DNA of 64,000 bases from Streptomyces sp. NBC_01428 (GCF_036231965.1 NZ_CP109499.1:6634001-6698000), one strand, 5' to 3'; shown: positions 44,024 to 54,152, counted from the stretch's first letter. Notes: generated by a model not told the origin, from the sequence alone. Numbers and translations: made by a program.

Positions 44024-45981
44024 CGGAAGTGTCCGACAGGGAACCGCCCCGCCGCCGTGTGCCCGGCCCCGCCCGGCCCGTGCCCCCCGGCGGCCGGCGC
44101 CGACCGGGCCCCGGCGGCCGGCCCGTGCGCCGGCCGGCCTCGCGCCGCCCCGCAGGACCGCGCGTCATCCGGCTCGGCAGCCCGCGCCCCCGGCTGCGCA
44201 TGGTGAGCCTCGCGCTGACGCTCGTGATGATCGCCTTCGTCGTACGGCTCCTCCAGGTCCAGGCCGTGGACGCGAGCACCTACGCGGCGAAGGCCGAACA
44301 GAACCGGTACGTCGGGCGCACGCTGGCCGCCGTACGCGGCGGGATCACCGACCGCGACGGCATCGAACTGGCCACGAGCGTCGACGCGTACGACATCACC
44401 GCGGACCCGACGATGTTCACGCAAGCGGCCACCAAGGTGACGGACGCCCCCGAGCAGGCCGCGGCGCTGCTCGGTCCGATCATCGGCCAGGACACCGACA
44501 CCGTCGCGAAGAAGCTGCGTGCGAAGAACACCCGCTACACCCTCCTCGCGCACCGCCGCACCCCGCAGGTCTGGCAGCAGATCAAGGACCTGAAGAGCAC
44601 GCTCGCGACCAAGGCGGAGACAGACAAGGGCACCGTCAACGTCCTCGCGGGCGTCCTCGCGGTGCCGGCCAGCAAGCGCGTGTACCCGAACGGCGCTCTC
44701 GCCGCCGGGATACTGGGCTGGGTCAACGCCGACGGCAAGGGCGGCGGCGGCATCGAGCAGCAGCTGAACAAGGAGCTCTCCGGCAAGGACGGCAAGATCC
44801 GCTACGCCCAGTCCGGCGGCCGTCAGGTACCGACCGTGGGCTCCACCGAGACGCCCGCCGTGGCCGGCTCCGACGTCGAGCTGACCATCGACCGCGACAT
44901 CCAGTGGGCCGCGCAGGACGCCATCACCGAGCAGGTGAAGAAGTCCAGGGCGGACCGCGGCTACGTGATAGTGCAGGACACCCGCACCGGCCAGGTCCTC
45001 GCCATGGCCAACTCGCCCGGCTTCGACCCCAACGACCTCACCCAGGCCAACGCGGCGGCCATGGGCAACGCGGCCCTCCAGGACGCGTACGAACCCGGCT
45101 CCACCGCCAAGCTGATGTCGATGGCCGCCGTCCTGGAGGAGAACGCGGCGACGCCGACCACGCATGTCGTGGTGCCCAACCGGCTGCACCGCGGCGACCG
45201 GCTCTTCCAGGACGACATCGACCACGCCACCTGGTACCTGACGCTCAACGGCGTCCTCGCCAAGTCCAGCAACATCGGCACCATCCTGGCGACCGGTCAG
45301 CTCGGCAAGACGCAGAAGCAGGCCAACCGGGTCCTCTACTCGTACCTGCGCAAGTTCGGCATCGGCAGCCACACCGGGCTCGCCTTCCCCGGCGAGACGG
45401 CGGGCATCCTCGCGCCCCCGGACACCTGGTCGACCTCGCAGCAGTACACGATCCCCTTCGGCCAGGGCGTCTCCATCAACGCGATGCAGGCCGCGTCCGT
45501 CTACTCGACGATCGCCAACGGCGGCGTCCGGATCGAGCCGACGCTGGTGCGCGGGGCGAAGGGGCCCGACGGGCGCTTCACCCCCGCCGCCGAGCCCAAG
45601 AAGACGAGGGTCGTCAGCGAGAAGACGGCGAAGACCCTCGCCCAGATGCTGGAGTCCGTGGTGGACGACGAGCAGGGCACCGGCATCAAGGCGCGCATCC
45701 CCGGGTACCGGGTCGCGGGCAAGACGGGTACGGCCAACCGCGTGGATCCCGCCACCGGCAAGTACCACGGCTACACCTCGTCGTTCGCCGGGTTCGCCCC
45801 CGCGGACAAGCCCCGCATCACCGTGTACTGCGCGATCCAGAACGCCACCAAGGGCAGCTACTTCGGCGGTCAGATCTGCGGGCCCGTCTACAAGCAGGTC
45901 ATGGAGTTCGCGCTGAAGACCCTCCAGGTCCCGCCCACCGGCGCCCAGGCCGCCCGGCTGCCCGTCACCTACACGCCGTGA
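44020..45981 (+). CDS. ftsI: septal peptidoglycan transpeptidase FtsI (PBP3)
   Basis: 653 aa from GTG 44020 (GTG 44029 possible). Basic Pro/Arg-rich N-terminus, one membrane helix (about 58-78, LRMVSLALTLVMIAFVVRLL), a PBP dimer domain and a transpeptidase domain. Penicillin-site motifs are S-x-x-K in EPGSTAKLM, S-x-N in KSSNIG and KTGT in VAGKTGTANR. It crosslinks septal peptidoglycan with FtsW. In S. coelicolor such division genes are needed for sporulation septa rather than survival. Confidence 0.95.
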   Translation: MTEVSDREPPRRRVPGPARPVPPGGRRRPGPGGRPVRRPASRRPAGPRVIRLGSPRPRLRMVSLALTLVMIAFVVRLLQVQAVDASTYAAKAEQNRYVGRTLAAVRGGITDRDGIELATSVDAYDITADPTMFTQAATKVTDAPEQAAALLGPIIGQDTDTVAKKLRAKNTRYTLLAHRRTPQVWQQIKDLKSTLATKAETDKGTVNVLAGVLAVPASKRVYPNGALAAGILGWVNADGKGGGGIEQQLNKELSGKDGKIRYAQSGGRQVPTVGSTETPAVAGSDVELTIDRDIQWAAQDAITEQVKKSRADRGYVIVQDTRTGQVLAMANSPGFDPNDLTQANAAAMGNAALQDAYEPGSTAKLMSMAAVLEENAATPTTHVVVPNRLHRGDRLFQDDIDHATWYLTLNGVLAKSSNIGTILATGQLGKTQKQANRVLYSYLRKFGIGSHTGLAFPGETAGILAPPDTWSTSQQYTIPFGQGVSINAMQAASVYSTIANGGVRIEPTLVRGAKGPDGRFTPAAEPKKTRVVSEKTAKTLAQMLESVVDDEQGTGIKARIPGYRVAGKTGTANRVDPATGKYHGYTSSFAGFAPADKPRITVYCAIQNATKGSYFGGQICGPVYKQVMEFALKTLQVPPTGAQAARLPVTYTP

Positions 45982-46038
45982 CCACCCCCGACCGCACACC
46001 CTGATCAGCCCCCACGCACAACGGACCAGGAACCACTC

Positions 46039-47706
46039 GTGACAACGATCACCCCGGACCCCGGGAACCGCTCCTCGGCGCAGGGCCCGCCCCCGCCCTC
46101 GCTTCGCCCCGGCGGGGGTGCGCCCGGTACGCTCACCGCCGTGCCAACCGCTGATCAGTCCCAAACCACCCAGAAGGGCGTTCCTGTGACATATCCGGGG
46201 CCGCCGCGACCGGTTCACGTCTCCGCCACACATCTCGGAGAACTGGCCGATCAACTGGGCGCCGAGAAGCCGGGAAGCGACGCGGAGGTCACGGGCATCA
46301 CCCATGACTCCCGCGCGGTGCGCCCCGGTGACGTGTACGCCGCCCTGCCCGGCGCGCGTCTGCACGGCGCCGACTTCGTGACCCAGGCGGCCGGACTCGG
46401 TGCCGTCGCCGTCCTCACCGACCCGACCGGCGCCGAGCGCGCCGCGGCCACCGGTCTGCCGGTCCTCGTCGTCGACGACCCGCGCGGATCGATGGGTGAG
46501 CTGGCGGCCACCATCTACGGCCACCCGGGGCGCGATCTCCTGCAGATCGGCATCACGGGCACCTCCGGCAAGACCACGACCGCCTACCTGGTCGAGGGCG
46601 GCCTCAAGACCGTCCGCTCCACCGGGCTCATCGGCACGGTCGAGATGCGCATCGGCGACGAGCGCATCAAGTCGGAGCGCACCACCCCCGAAGCCACCGA
46701 CCTCCAGGCCCTGTTCGCCGTCATGCGCGAGCGCGGGGTCGACTCGGTCGCGATGGAGGTCTCCAGCCACGCGCTGGTCCTCGGCCGCGTCGACGGCTGC
46801 GTCTTCGACATCGCCGTCTTCAACAACCTGAGCCCGGAACACATGGAGTTCCACTCCGGCATGGAGGACTACTTCCAGGCCAAGGCTCAACTGTTCACAC
46901 CGGAGCGCAGCAGGCTCGGTGTGGTCAACCTCGACGACGAGTACGGCCGCCGGCTCACCGTGGAGGCCGGTGTCCCCGTCGTCACCTTCTCCGCCGAGGG
47001 CCACCCGGACGCCGACTGGCGCGCCGAGGACGTCGAAGTCGGCCCGATGGACTCGACGTTCACCGCGGTCGGCCCCAAGGGCGAGCGGATCACCGCGCGC
47101 TCGCCGCTCGCCGGCCCGTTCAACGTGGCGAACACCCTCGCCGCGATCGTCGCCCTCGCCGTCGCGGGGATCGACCCGCAGACCGCCGCGGACGGCGTCG
47201 CCGCCGTCCCGGGCGTCCCGGGCCGTCTGGAGCGGATCGACGAGGGCCAGCCGTACCTCGCCGTCGTCGACTACGCCCACAAGACGGATGCCGTCGAGTC
47301 GGTCCTGCGCGCCCTGCGCAAGGTGACCGAGGGCGAGCTGCACGTGGTGCTCGGCTGCGGCGGCGACCGGGACAGGACCAAGCGGATGCCGATGGGCGCG
47401 GCCGTGGCCCGGCTCGCCGACACCGCCGTCCTCACCTCCGACAACCCCCGCTCCGAGGACCCGCTGGCCATCCTCGCCACGATGCTCGCGGGCGCCGCCG
47501 AGGTGCCGGCGCACGAGCGCGGCGAGGTCCAGGTGTTCGAGGACCGGGCCGCCGCCATCGCCGCGGCCGTCGCGCGAGCAAAGCCGGGCGACACCGTGCT
47601 GATCGCCGGCAAGGGACACGAGCAGGGCCAGGACATCGCCGGGGTGGTGCGTCCCTTCGACGACCGCCAGGTGCTTCGCGAAGCTATCCAGCAGACCCAG
47701 GGATGA
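46039..47706 (+). CDS. murE: UDP-N-acetylmuramoyl-tripeptide synthetase
   Basis: 555 aa from GTG 46039 (AGGAACC before it), with an in-frame GTG 46141 as alternative; the first ~50 residues are Pro-rich and not conserved. ATP site GITGTSGKTTTAYLVEG, EVSSHAL, FNNLSPEHMEFH and the diamino-acid-selecting DNPRSEDP are present. DNPR is typical of diaminopimelate-adding enzymes, and Streptomyces uses LL-diaminopimelate. The Pro-rich N-terminal extension is a Streptomyces feature. Confidence 0.94.
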   Translation: MTTITPDPGNRSSAQGPPPPSLRPGGGAPGTLTAVPTADQSQTTQKGVPVTYPGPPRPVHVSATHLGELADQLGAEKPGSDAEVTGITHDSRAVRPGDVYAALPGARLHGADFVTQAAGLGAVAVLTDPTGAERAAATGLPVLVVDDPRGSMGELAATIYGHPGRDLLQIGITGTSGKTTTAYLVEGGLKTVRSTGLIGTVEMRIGDERIKSERTTPEATDLQALFAVMRERGVDSVAMEVSSHALVLGRVDGCVFDIAVFNNLSPEHMEFHSGMEDYFQAKAQLFTPERSRLGVVNLDDEYGRRLTVEAGVPVVTFSAEGHPDADWRAEDVEVGPMDSTFTAVGPKGERITARSPLAGPFNVANTLAAIVALAVAGIDPQTAADGVAAVPGVPGRLERIDEGQPYLAVVDYAHKTDAVESVLRALRKVTEGELHVVLGCGGDRDRTKRMPMGAAVARLADTAVLTSDNPRSEDPLAILATMLAGAAEVPAHERGEVQVFEDRAAAIAAAVARAKPGDTVLIAGKGHEQGQDIAGVVRPFDDRQVLREAIQQTQG

Positions 47707-47710
47707 ACTT

Positions 47711-49117
47711 GTGATCGCCCTCTCCCTCGCCGAGATCGCAGCTGTCGTCGGCGGGCAGACGTACGACATACCGGATCCGGCGGTACAGGTCACCGGACCG
47801 GTCGTCAGGGACTCCCGTGAAGTGGAGCCCGGCAGCCTCTTCGTCGCCTTCGTCGGCGAACGCGCGGACGGCCACGACTTCGCCGAGGCGGTGGTCGGAG
47901 CCGGCGCGGTCGCCCTCCTGGCGTCCCGCCCCGTCGGCGTGCCCGCCATCGTGGTCGACGACGTGCAGGCCGCTCTCGGCGCCCTCGCCCGCCATGTGGT
48001 GGAGCGCCTCGGCGCGACCCTCGTCGCCCTCACCGGCTCCGCGGGCAAGACCAGCACCAAGGACCTCATCGCACAGGTGCTGCGGACCAAGGCGCCGACC
48101 GTCTTCACGCCCGGCTCCCTCAACAACGAGATCGGACTGCCCCTCACGGCGCTCAGCGCCACCGAGGAGACCCGGTTCCTCGTCCTGGAGATGGGCGCCC
48201 GCGGCATCGGGCACATCCGCTACCTCACCGGACTCACCCCGCCGAAGATCGGTCTCGTCCTCAACGTCGGCACCGCCCACATCGGGGAGTTCGGCGGCCG
48301 CGAACAGATCGCGCAAGCAAAGGGCGAGATGGTCGAGGGCCTTCCCGAGGAAGGCGCCGCGATCCTCAACGCGGACGATCCCCTCGTCCGCGCGATGGCC
48401 TCCCGCACGAAAGCGCGCGTGATCCTCTTCGGAGAGTCCGACGAAGCGGACGTACGGGCCGAGAACGTCCGCCTCACGGAGAACGGACAGCCCGCCTTCA
48501 GCCTTCGCACACCCTCCGGGTGCAGTGATGTGACCATGCGCCTGTACGGTGAGCACCACGTGTCGAACGCGCTCGCCGCGGCCGCCGTCGCCCATGAGCT
48601 GGGCATGTCCGCAGACGAGATCGCCCGTGCGCTCTCCGAGGCGGGCTCCCTCTCCCGCTGGCGGATGGAGGTCACCGAGCGTCCGGACGGCGTGACGGTC
48701 GTCAACGACGCCTACAACGCGAACCCCGAGTCCATGCGAGCCGCCCTGCGCGCGCTCGCGTCGATGGGCAAGGGGAGGCGGACCTGGGCGGTGCTCGGTC
48801 AGATGGCCGAGCTCGGGGACGAGGCGCTCGCCGAGCACGACGCGGTCGGACGGCTTGCCGTCCGGCTCAATGTCGGCAAGCTCGTCGCGGTCGGGGGCAG
48901 GGAAGCGTCCTGGCTGCAACTGGGCGCATATAACGAGGGTTCGTGGGGTGAGGAGTCGGTGCACGTGTCCGACGCACAGGCGGCTGTCGACCTGTTGCGC
49001 AGCGAGCTGCGCCCGGGAGACGTCGTACTCGTGAAGGCGTCCAGGTCCGTCGGGCTGGAACGGGTGGCGCTGGCGCTGCTCTCCGACGGTGCCGAGGGTG
49101 AGGTTTCCGCCCGATGA
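47711..49117 (+). CDS. murF: UDP-N-acetylmuramoyl-tripeptide-D-alanyl-D-alanine ligase
   Basis: 468 aa from GTG 47711, only four bases after murE. ATP site LTGSAGKTSTKDL, LEMGARGIGHI, NVGTAHIGEFGG, NDAYNANPESMRAAL and the C-terminal KASRSVGLERV are standard MurF motifs. It adds D-Ala-D-Ala to the UDP-MurNAc-tripeptide. It overlaps mraY by ATGA. Confidence 0.95.
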   Translation: MIALSLAEIAAVVGGQTYDIPDPAVQVTGPVVRDSREVEPGSLFVAFVGERADGHDFAEAVVGAGAVALLASRPVGVPAIVVDDVQAALGALARHVVERLGATLVALTGSAGKTSTKDLIAQVLRTKAPTVFTPGSLNNEIGLPLTALSATEETRFLVLEMGARGIGHIRYLTGLTPPKIGLVLNVGTAHIGEFGGREQIAQAKGEMVEGLPEEGAAILNADDPLVRAMASRTKARVILFGESDEADVRAENVRLTENGQPAFSLRTPSGCSDVTMRLYGEHHVSNALAAAAVAHELGMSADEIARALSEAGSLSRWRMEVTERPDGVTVVNDAYNANPESMRAALRALASMGKGRRTWAVLGQMAELGDEALAEHDAVGRLAVRLNVGKLVAVGGREASWLQLGAYNEGSWGEESVHVSDAQAAVDLLRSELRPGDVVLVKASRSVGLERVALALLSDGAEGEVSAR

Positions 49118-50187
49118 TGAAGCAGATCCTGTTCGCGGGAGTCATTGGCCTGTTCCTGACTCTGGTCGGCACTCCGCTGCTGATCAAGCTGCTGGCCCGC
49201 AAGGGCTACGGCCAGTACATCCGCGACGACGGCCCGCGCGAGCACGCCAGCAAGCGCGGTACGCCGACCATGGGTGGTATCGCCTTCATCCTCGCGACGA
49301 TCATCGCGTACTTCCTGTCGAAGGTGATCACGGGTTACACGCCCACGTTCTCCGGCCTGCTGGTGCTCGGCCTGATGGCGGGCATGGGCCTGGTCGGGTT
49401 CCTGGACGACTACATCAAGATCATCAAGCGGCGTTCGCTGGGCCTGCGGGCCAAGGCGAAGATGGCCGGACAGCTGATCGTCGGCATCAGCTTCGCGGTG
49501 CTGGCCCTGATGTTCGCCGACAACCGCGGCAACACCCCGGCCTCCACGAAGCTCTCCTTCGTCCAGGACTTCGGCTGGTCCATCGGCCCGGTGCTGTTCG
49601 TGGTCTGGGCCCTGTTCATGATTCTCGCCATGTCGAACGGCGTGAACCTGACGGACGGTCTGGACGGTCTCGCCACCGGCGCCGCGACGATGGTCTTCGG
49701 TGCCTACACCTTCATCGGCGTCTGGCAGTTCCAGGAGTCCTGCGCCAACGCGGCGACCCTGACCAACCCGGGCGCCTGCTACGAGGTACGCGATCCACTC
49801 GACCTCGCGGTCGTCGCCTCCGCCCTCATGGGCGCCTGCTTCGGCTTCCTGTGGTGGAACACCTCGCCCGCCAAGATCTTCATGGGCGACACCGGTTCAC
49901 TGGCCCTCGGCGGCGCGCTCGCCGGTCTCGCGATCTGCTCCCGCACGGAGATCCTGGTCGCCCTGCTCGGCGGCCTCTTCGTCCTCATCACCATGTCGGT
50001 GGTCATCCAGGTCGGCTCCTTCAAGCTGACCGGGAAGCGCGTCTTCCGCATGGCCCCACTGCAACACCACTTCGAACTGAAGGGGTGGTCCGAAGTCCTT
50101 GTCGTGGTCCGCTTCTGGATCATCCAGGGCATGTGCGTGATCGTCGGACTCGGCCTCTTCTACGCAGGATGGGCAGCCAAGAAGTGA
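49114..50187 (+). CDS. mraY: phospho-N-acetylmuramoyl-pentapeptide transferase
   Basis: 357 aa with about ten membrane helices. The catalytic blocks GFLDDYIKI, NLTDGLDGLATGAAT, FMGDTGSLALGG and HHFELKGWSE are present. It moves phospho-MurNAc-pentapeptide to undecaprenyl phosphate, making lipid I. Its 3' end overlaps the likely murD start by 19 bases. Confidence 0.96.
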   Translation: MMKQILFAGVIGLFLTLVGTPLLIKLLARKGYGQYIRDDGPREHASKRGTPTMGGIAFILATIIAYFLSKVITGYTPTFSGLLVLGLMAGMGLVGFLDDYIKIIKRRSLGLRAKAKMAGQLIVGISFAVLALMFADNRGNTPASTKLSFVQDFGWSIGPVLFVVWALFMILAMSNGVNLTDGLDGLATGAATMVFGAYTFIGVWQFQESCANAATLTNPGACYEVRDPLDLAVVASALMGACFGFLWWNTSPAKIFMGDTGSLALGGALAGLAICSRTEILVALLGGLFVLITMSVVIQVGSFKLTGKRVFRMAPLQHHFELKGWSEVLVVVRFWIIQGMCVIVGLGLFYAGWAAKK

Positions 50188-51596
50188 CCAACTGGCAGGG
50201 CAGGAACGTCACCGTCGCCGGCCTCGGCGTCTCGGGCATCCCGGCGGCCAAGGTCCTGCACGGCCTCGGCGCGGTCGTCACCGTCGTCAACGACGGCGAC
50301 GACGAACGGGCCCGGGCGCAGGCCGCGGAGCTGGAGGCGCTCGGCGTCGCCGTGCGCCTCGGTGACGGCGCGACCCTGCCCGAGGGCACCGACCTCGTCG
50401 TGACGGCCCCCGGCTGGCAGCCCGGCAAGCCGCTGTTCGCCGCCGCCGAAGCGGCGGGCGTCCCCGTCTGGGGCGACGTCGAACTGGCCTGGCGGCTGAG
50501 GGACCTGGACGGCCGGGAGCCCGCTCCCTGGCTCGCCGTCACCGGCACCAACGGCAAGACCACCACCGTCCAGATGCTCGCCTCCATCCTGAAGGCGGCG
50601 GGCCTGCGCACGGCCGCGGTCGGCAACATCGGCGTCTCCCTGCTCGACGCGGTCCTCGGCGAGGAGAAGTACGACGTCCTCGCCGTCGAACTCTCCAGCT
50701 ACCAGCTGCACTGGGCACCCTCGCTGCGCGCCCACTCCGCCGTGGTGCTCAACCTCGCGCCGGACCACCTCGACTGGCACGGCTCCATGGAGGCGTACGC
50801 CGCCGACAAGGGCCGCGTGTACGAGGGCAATCGGGTCGCCTGCGTCTACAACGTGGCCGACAAGGCCACCGAGGACCTGGTGCGCGAGGCGGACGTCGAG
50901 GAGGGCTGCCGGGCGATCGGCTTCACCCTCGGCGCGCCCGGGCCCTCCCAACTCGGCGTCGTCGACGGCATCCTGGTCGACCGCGCCTTCGTCGAGAACC
51001 GGCAGAAGAACGCGCAGGAGCTGGCCGAGGTCTCCGACGTCCGGCCGCCCGCCCCGCACAACATCGCCAACGCCCTTGCCGCGGCGGCCCTGGCACGCGC
51101 CTACGGGGTACCCGCCCGGGCCGTACGGGACGGGCTGCGGGACTTCACCCCCGACGCCCACCGCATCGCGCACATCGCCGACGTGGACGAGGTCGCCTAC
51201 GTCGACGACTCCAAGGCGACCAACACGCATGCCGCGGAAGCCTCCTTGGCGGCCTACGAGTCGATCGTGTGGATCGCCGGCGGGCTCGCCAAGGGCGCGA
51301 CCTTCGACGAGCTGGTCGCCAGGTCGGCGAAGCGGCTCCGCGGCGCCGTCCTGATCGGGGCGGACCGCGCGCTGATCCGCGAAGCCCTGGCGCGACACGC
51401 CCCGGAAGTACCCGTCGTCGACCTCGACCGGACCGACACTGGGGCGATGCTCGCGGCTGTCCAGGAGGCCAAGGGGCTCGCCGAGCCCGGGGACACGGTG
51501 CTGCTCGCGCCGGCCTGCGCGTCCATGGACATGTTCGCCAACTACAACAAGCGCGGTGACGCGTTCGCGGAGGCGGTTCGCGAACTCGGCGCCTGA
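50169..51596 (+). CDS. murD: UDP-N-acetylmuramoylalanine-D-glutamate ligase
   Basis: 475 aa from ATG 50169, which lies inside the end of mraY; GTG 50184 (GTGA overlap) is the alternative. N-terminal VTVAGLGVSGIPAAK, ATP site AVTGTNGKTTTVQML, VELSSYQLHW, NLAPDHLDWHG, DDSKATNTHA and LLAPACASMDMF are MurD motifs. It adds D-Glu to UDP-MurNAc-L-Ala. Confidence 0.95.
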   Translation: MGSQEVTNWQGRNVTVAGLGVSGIPAAKVLHGLGAVVTVVNDGDDERARAQAAELEALGVAVRLGDGATLPEGTDLVVTAPGWQPGKPLFAAAEAAGVPVWGDVELAWRLRDLDGREPAPWLAVTGTNGKTTTVQMLASILKAAGLRTAAVGNIGVSLLDAVLGEEKYDVLAVELSSYQLHWAPSLRAHSAVVLNLAPDHLDWHGSMEAYAADKGRVYEGNRVACVYNVADKATEDLVREADVEEGCRAIGFTLGAPGPSQLGVVDGILVDRAFVENRQKNAQELAEVSDVRPPAPHNIANALAAAALARAYGVPARAVRDGLRDFTPDAHRIAHIADVDEVAYVDDSKATNTHAAEASLAAYESIVWIAGGLAKGATFDELVARSAKRLRGAVLIGADRALIREALARHAPEVPVVDLDRTDTGAMLAAVQEAKGLAEPGDTVLLAPACASMDMFANYNKRGDAFAEAVRELGA

Positions 51597-51636
51597 CCCG
51601 GCCGGCTCGCCGGGCGAACCTGGGAGGGACGGACGC

Positions 51637-51675
51637 GTGACATCGCTGTGGCCCGGAGACGCCGATGCCGACTAG
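51637..51675 (+). CDS. possible short upstream ORF overlapping the ftsW start
   Basis: GTG 51637 opens 12 codons (MTSLWPGDADAD) in another frame and stops at TAG 51673-51675, eight bases inside ftsW. It has GGGAGGGACGG just upstream, better than the GGAG before ftsW ATG 51665. It could couple or tune ftsW translation, but it may also be chance. Confidence 0.3.
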   Translation: MTSLWPGDADAD

Positions 51676-53029
51676 CCGTACCGGACGACCTCCCGTGCAG
51701 CGGGCGGCCCGGCGCCCCGCCCTCGCCCGCACCCCCCACGACAACCCTGCGGGCCGGTTCGTCACCCGCGCCCGCAGGGCCTGGGACCGGCCCCTGACGG
51801 CCTACTACCTGATCCTCGGCGGCAGCCTGCTGATCACCGTGCTGGGCCTCGTGATGGTCTACTCGGCCTCGCAGATCACCGCGCTCCAGCTGTCGTTGCC
51901 CGGCTCGTACTTCTTCCGCAAGCAGTTCCTGGCCGCCGTGATCGGCGGGGTGCTCATGCTGGTCGCCTCGCGGATGCCGGTGAAGCTGCACCGGGCCCTC
52001 GCCTACCCGATGCTGGCGGGCGCCGTCTTCCTGATGGCCCTGGTCCAGGTACCCGGGATAGGGGTCGAGATCAACGGCAACCAGAACTGGATCTCCCTCG
52101 GCGGCTCCTTCCAGATCCAGCCCAGCGAGTTCGGCAAGCTCGCGCTCGTCCTGTGGGGCGCCGACCTGCTCGCCCGCAAACAGGACAAGCGGCTGCTGAC
52201 CCAGTGGAAGCACATGCTGGTGCCGCTCGTCCCCGCCGCCTTCATGCTGCTCGGCCTGATCATGCTCGGCGGCGACATGGGCACGGCGATCATCCTCACG
52301 GCCATCCTGTTCGGCCTGCTGTGGCTGGCCGGAGCCCCCACGCGGCTGTTCGTCGGTGTGCTCTCCGTCGCACTCGCCATCGGCTTCATCCTCATCAAGA
52401 CGAGCCCCAACCGCATGTCCCGGCTGGCGTGCATCGGCGCCACCGAACCGGGCCCGCACGACACCTGCTGGCAGGCCGTGCACGGCATCTACGCCCTCGC
52501 CTCCGGCGGGTTCTTCGGCTCCGGCCTCGGAGCCAGTGTGGAGAAATGGGGCCAACTGCCCGAAGCGCACACCGACTTCATCTTCGCCATCACCGGGGAG
52601 GAACTGGGCCTCGCGGGGACGCTGTCGGTCCTCGCCCTCTTCGCGGCTCTAGGCTATGCGGGTATCCGCGTGGCCGGACGCACGGAGGACCCCTTCGTGA
52701 GGTATGCCGCGGGAGGCGTGACCACCTGGATCACGGCGCAGGCCGTGATCAACGTCGGTGCGGTGCTCGGTCTGCTGCCGATCGCCGGTGTCCCGCTCCC
52801 GCTGTTCTCCTACGGGGGTTCCGCCCTGCTGCCGACCATGTTCGCCGTCGGGCTCCTGATCGCCTTCGCGCGTGACGACCCCGCCGCGCGGGCGGCCCTC
52901 GCCATGCGGCAACCCCGCTTTGGCAGAAAGCGTGCTGCGGTGAGAGGCTCCGCGGGGGCCGCGGGGCCTCGGAGATGGAACACGATGCGACGGCGTGCCT
53001 CGGCGGCGCGTTCGTCCGGAGAGCGGTGA
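51665..53029 (+). CDS. ftsW: septal SEDS glycosyltransferase FtsW
   Basis: 454 aa with about ten membrane helices (FTSW/RodA/SpoVE family). GLVMVYSASQITA near the first helix, INGNQNWISLGGSFQIQPSE, the catalytic-loop region LPEAHTDFIFAITGEELG and LPLFSYGGSAL are diagnostic. It polymerises lipid II during septation with FtsI. The basic C-terminal tail (about 60 residues) is disordered. ATG 51665 is preceded by GGAG; see the overlapping short ORF. Confidence 0.94.
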   Translation: MPTSRTGRPPVQRAARRPALARTPHDNPAGRFVTRARRAWDRPLTAYYLILGGSLLITVLGLVMVYSASQITALQLSLPGSYFFRKQFLAAVIGGVLMLVASRMPVKLHRALAYPMLAGAVFLMALVQVPGIGVEINGNQNWISLGGSFQIQPSEFGKLALVLWGADLLARKQDKRLLTQWKHMLVPLVPAAFMLLGLIMLGGDMGTAIILTAILFGLLWLAGAPTRLFVGVLSVALAIGFILIKTSPNRMSRLACIGATEPGPHDTCWQAVHGIYALASGGFFGSGLGASVEKWGQLPEAHTDFIFAITGEELGLAGTLSVLALFAALGYAGIRVAGRTEDPFVRYAAGGVTTWITAQAVINVGAVLGLLPIAGVPLPLFSYGGSALLPTMFAVGLLIAFARDDPAARAALAMRQPRFGRKRAAVRGSAGAAGPRRWNTMRRRASAARSSGER

Positions 53030-53035
53030 ATTTCG

Positions 53036-54127
53036 GTGCATGTCGTACTCGCCGGCGGGGGGACCGCCGGCCACATCGAGCCCGCGCTCGCCCTCGCGGA
53101 TGCCCTGCGGAGGCAGGACCCGACCGTGGGGATCACGGCCCTGGGCACGGAACGCGGACTTGAGACCCGACTCGTACCCGAGCGCGGCTACGAACTCGCG
53201 CTCATTCCCGCCGTACCGCTGCCGCGCAAGCCCACCCCCGAACTGATCACGGTGCCCGGACGGCTGCGCGGCACGATCAAGGCCGTCGAGCAGATCATGG
53301 AGCGGACCAAGGCGGACGCGGTCGTCGGCTTCGGCGGCTACGTGGCCCTGCCCGGCTACCTGGCGGCCAAGCGCCTCGGCGTGCCGATCATCATCCACGA
53401 GGCCAACGCGCGCCCCGGCCTGGCCAACAAGATCGGCTCGCGGTACGCGGCCCAGGTCGCCGTCTCCACGCCCGACAGCAAGCTCCGCGGCGCCAGGTAC
53501 ATCGGCATCCCGCTGCGCCGCTCCATCGCCACCCTCGACCGTGCCGCGGTACGGCCCGAGGCGCGCGCCGCGTTCGGGCTCGACCCGAACCTGCCGACGC
53601 TCCTCGTGTCGGGCGGCTCGCAGGGCGCCCGCCGCCTCAACGAGGTGGTGCAGCAGGCCGCTCCGTACCTCCAGCAGGCCGGAATCCAGATCCTGCACGC
53701 GGTCGGCCCGAAGAACGAACTGCCGCAGGTGCACCAGATGCCGGGGATGCCCCCGTACATCCCGGTACCGTACGTGGACCGGATGGATCTCGCGTACGCC
53801 GCGGCCGACATGATGCTCTGCCGCGCGGGCGCGATGACCGTCGCCGAACTCTCCGCCGTCGGGCTTCCCGCCGCCTACGTCCCGCTGCCCATCGGCAACG
53901 GCGAACAGCGGCTGAACGCCCAGCCGGTGGTCAAGGCCGGCGGCGGACTGCTGGTCGACGACGCGGAACTGACCCCGCAGTGGGTGCAGCAGAACGTGCT
54001 GCCCGTGCTCGCCGACCCGCACCGGCTGTACGAGATGTCCCGCGCCGCCAGCGAGTTCGGCCGCCGGGACGCCGACGACCTGCTCGTCGGCATGGTGTAC
54101 GAGGCGATCGCCTCGCGCCACCGCTAG
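53036..54127 (+). CDS. murG: UDP-GlcNAc transferase MurG (lipid II synthesis)
   Basis: 363 aa from GTG 53036, six bases after the ftsW stop. The N-terminal GGGTAGHIEPALALAD loop, VVGFGGYVALPG, HEANARPGLANK, VSGGSQGARRLNE and CRAGAMTVAELSAVGLPA match GT28-family MurG. It adds GlcNAc to lipid I at the inner membrane face. In many bacteria murC follows; here ftsQ does. Confidence 0.95.
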   Translation: MHVVLAGGGTAGHIEPALALADALRRQDPTVGITALGTERGLETRLVPERGYELALIPAVPLPRKPTPELITVPGRLRGTIKAVEQIMERTKADAVVGFGGYVALPGYLAAKRLGVPIIIHEANARPGLANKIGSRYAAQVAVSTPDSKLRGARYIGIPLRRSIATLDRAAVRPEARAAFGLDPNLPTLLVSGGSQGARRLNEVVQQAAPYLQQAGIQILHAVGPKNELPQVHQMPGMPPYIPVPYVDRMDLAYAAADMMLCRAGAMTVAELSAVGLPAAYVPLPIGNGEQRLNAQPVVKAGGGLLVDDAELTPQWVQQNVLPVLADPHRLYEMSRAASEFGRRDADDLLVGMVYEAIASRHR

Positions 54128-54152
54128 GACCGCATGAGGGAAGGCAGGGAGC

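Noticed and set aside
43732..48216. Very long open frame on the minus strand opposite ftsI-murE-murF
   Set aside because: It is the antisense shadow of high-GC codon use; its translation is low complexity with no domain, while the plus-strand genes have full motifs.
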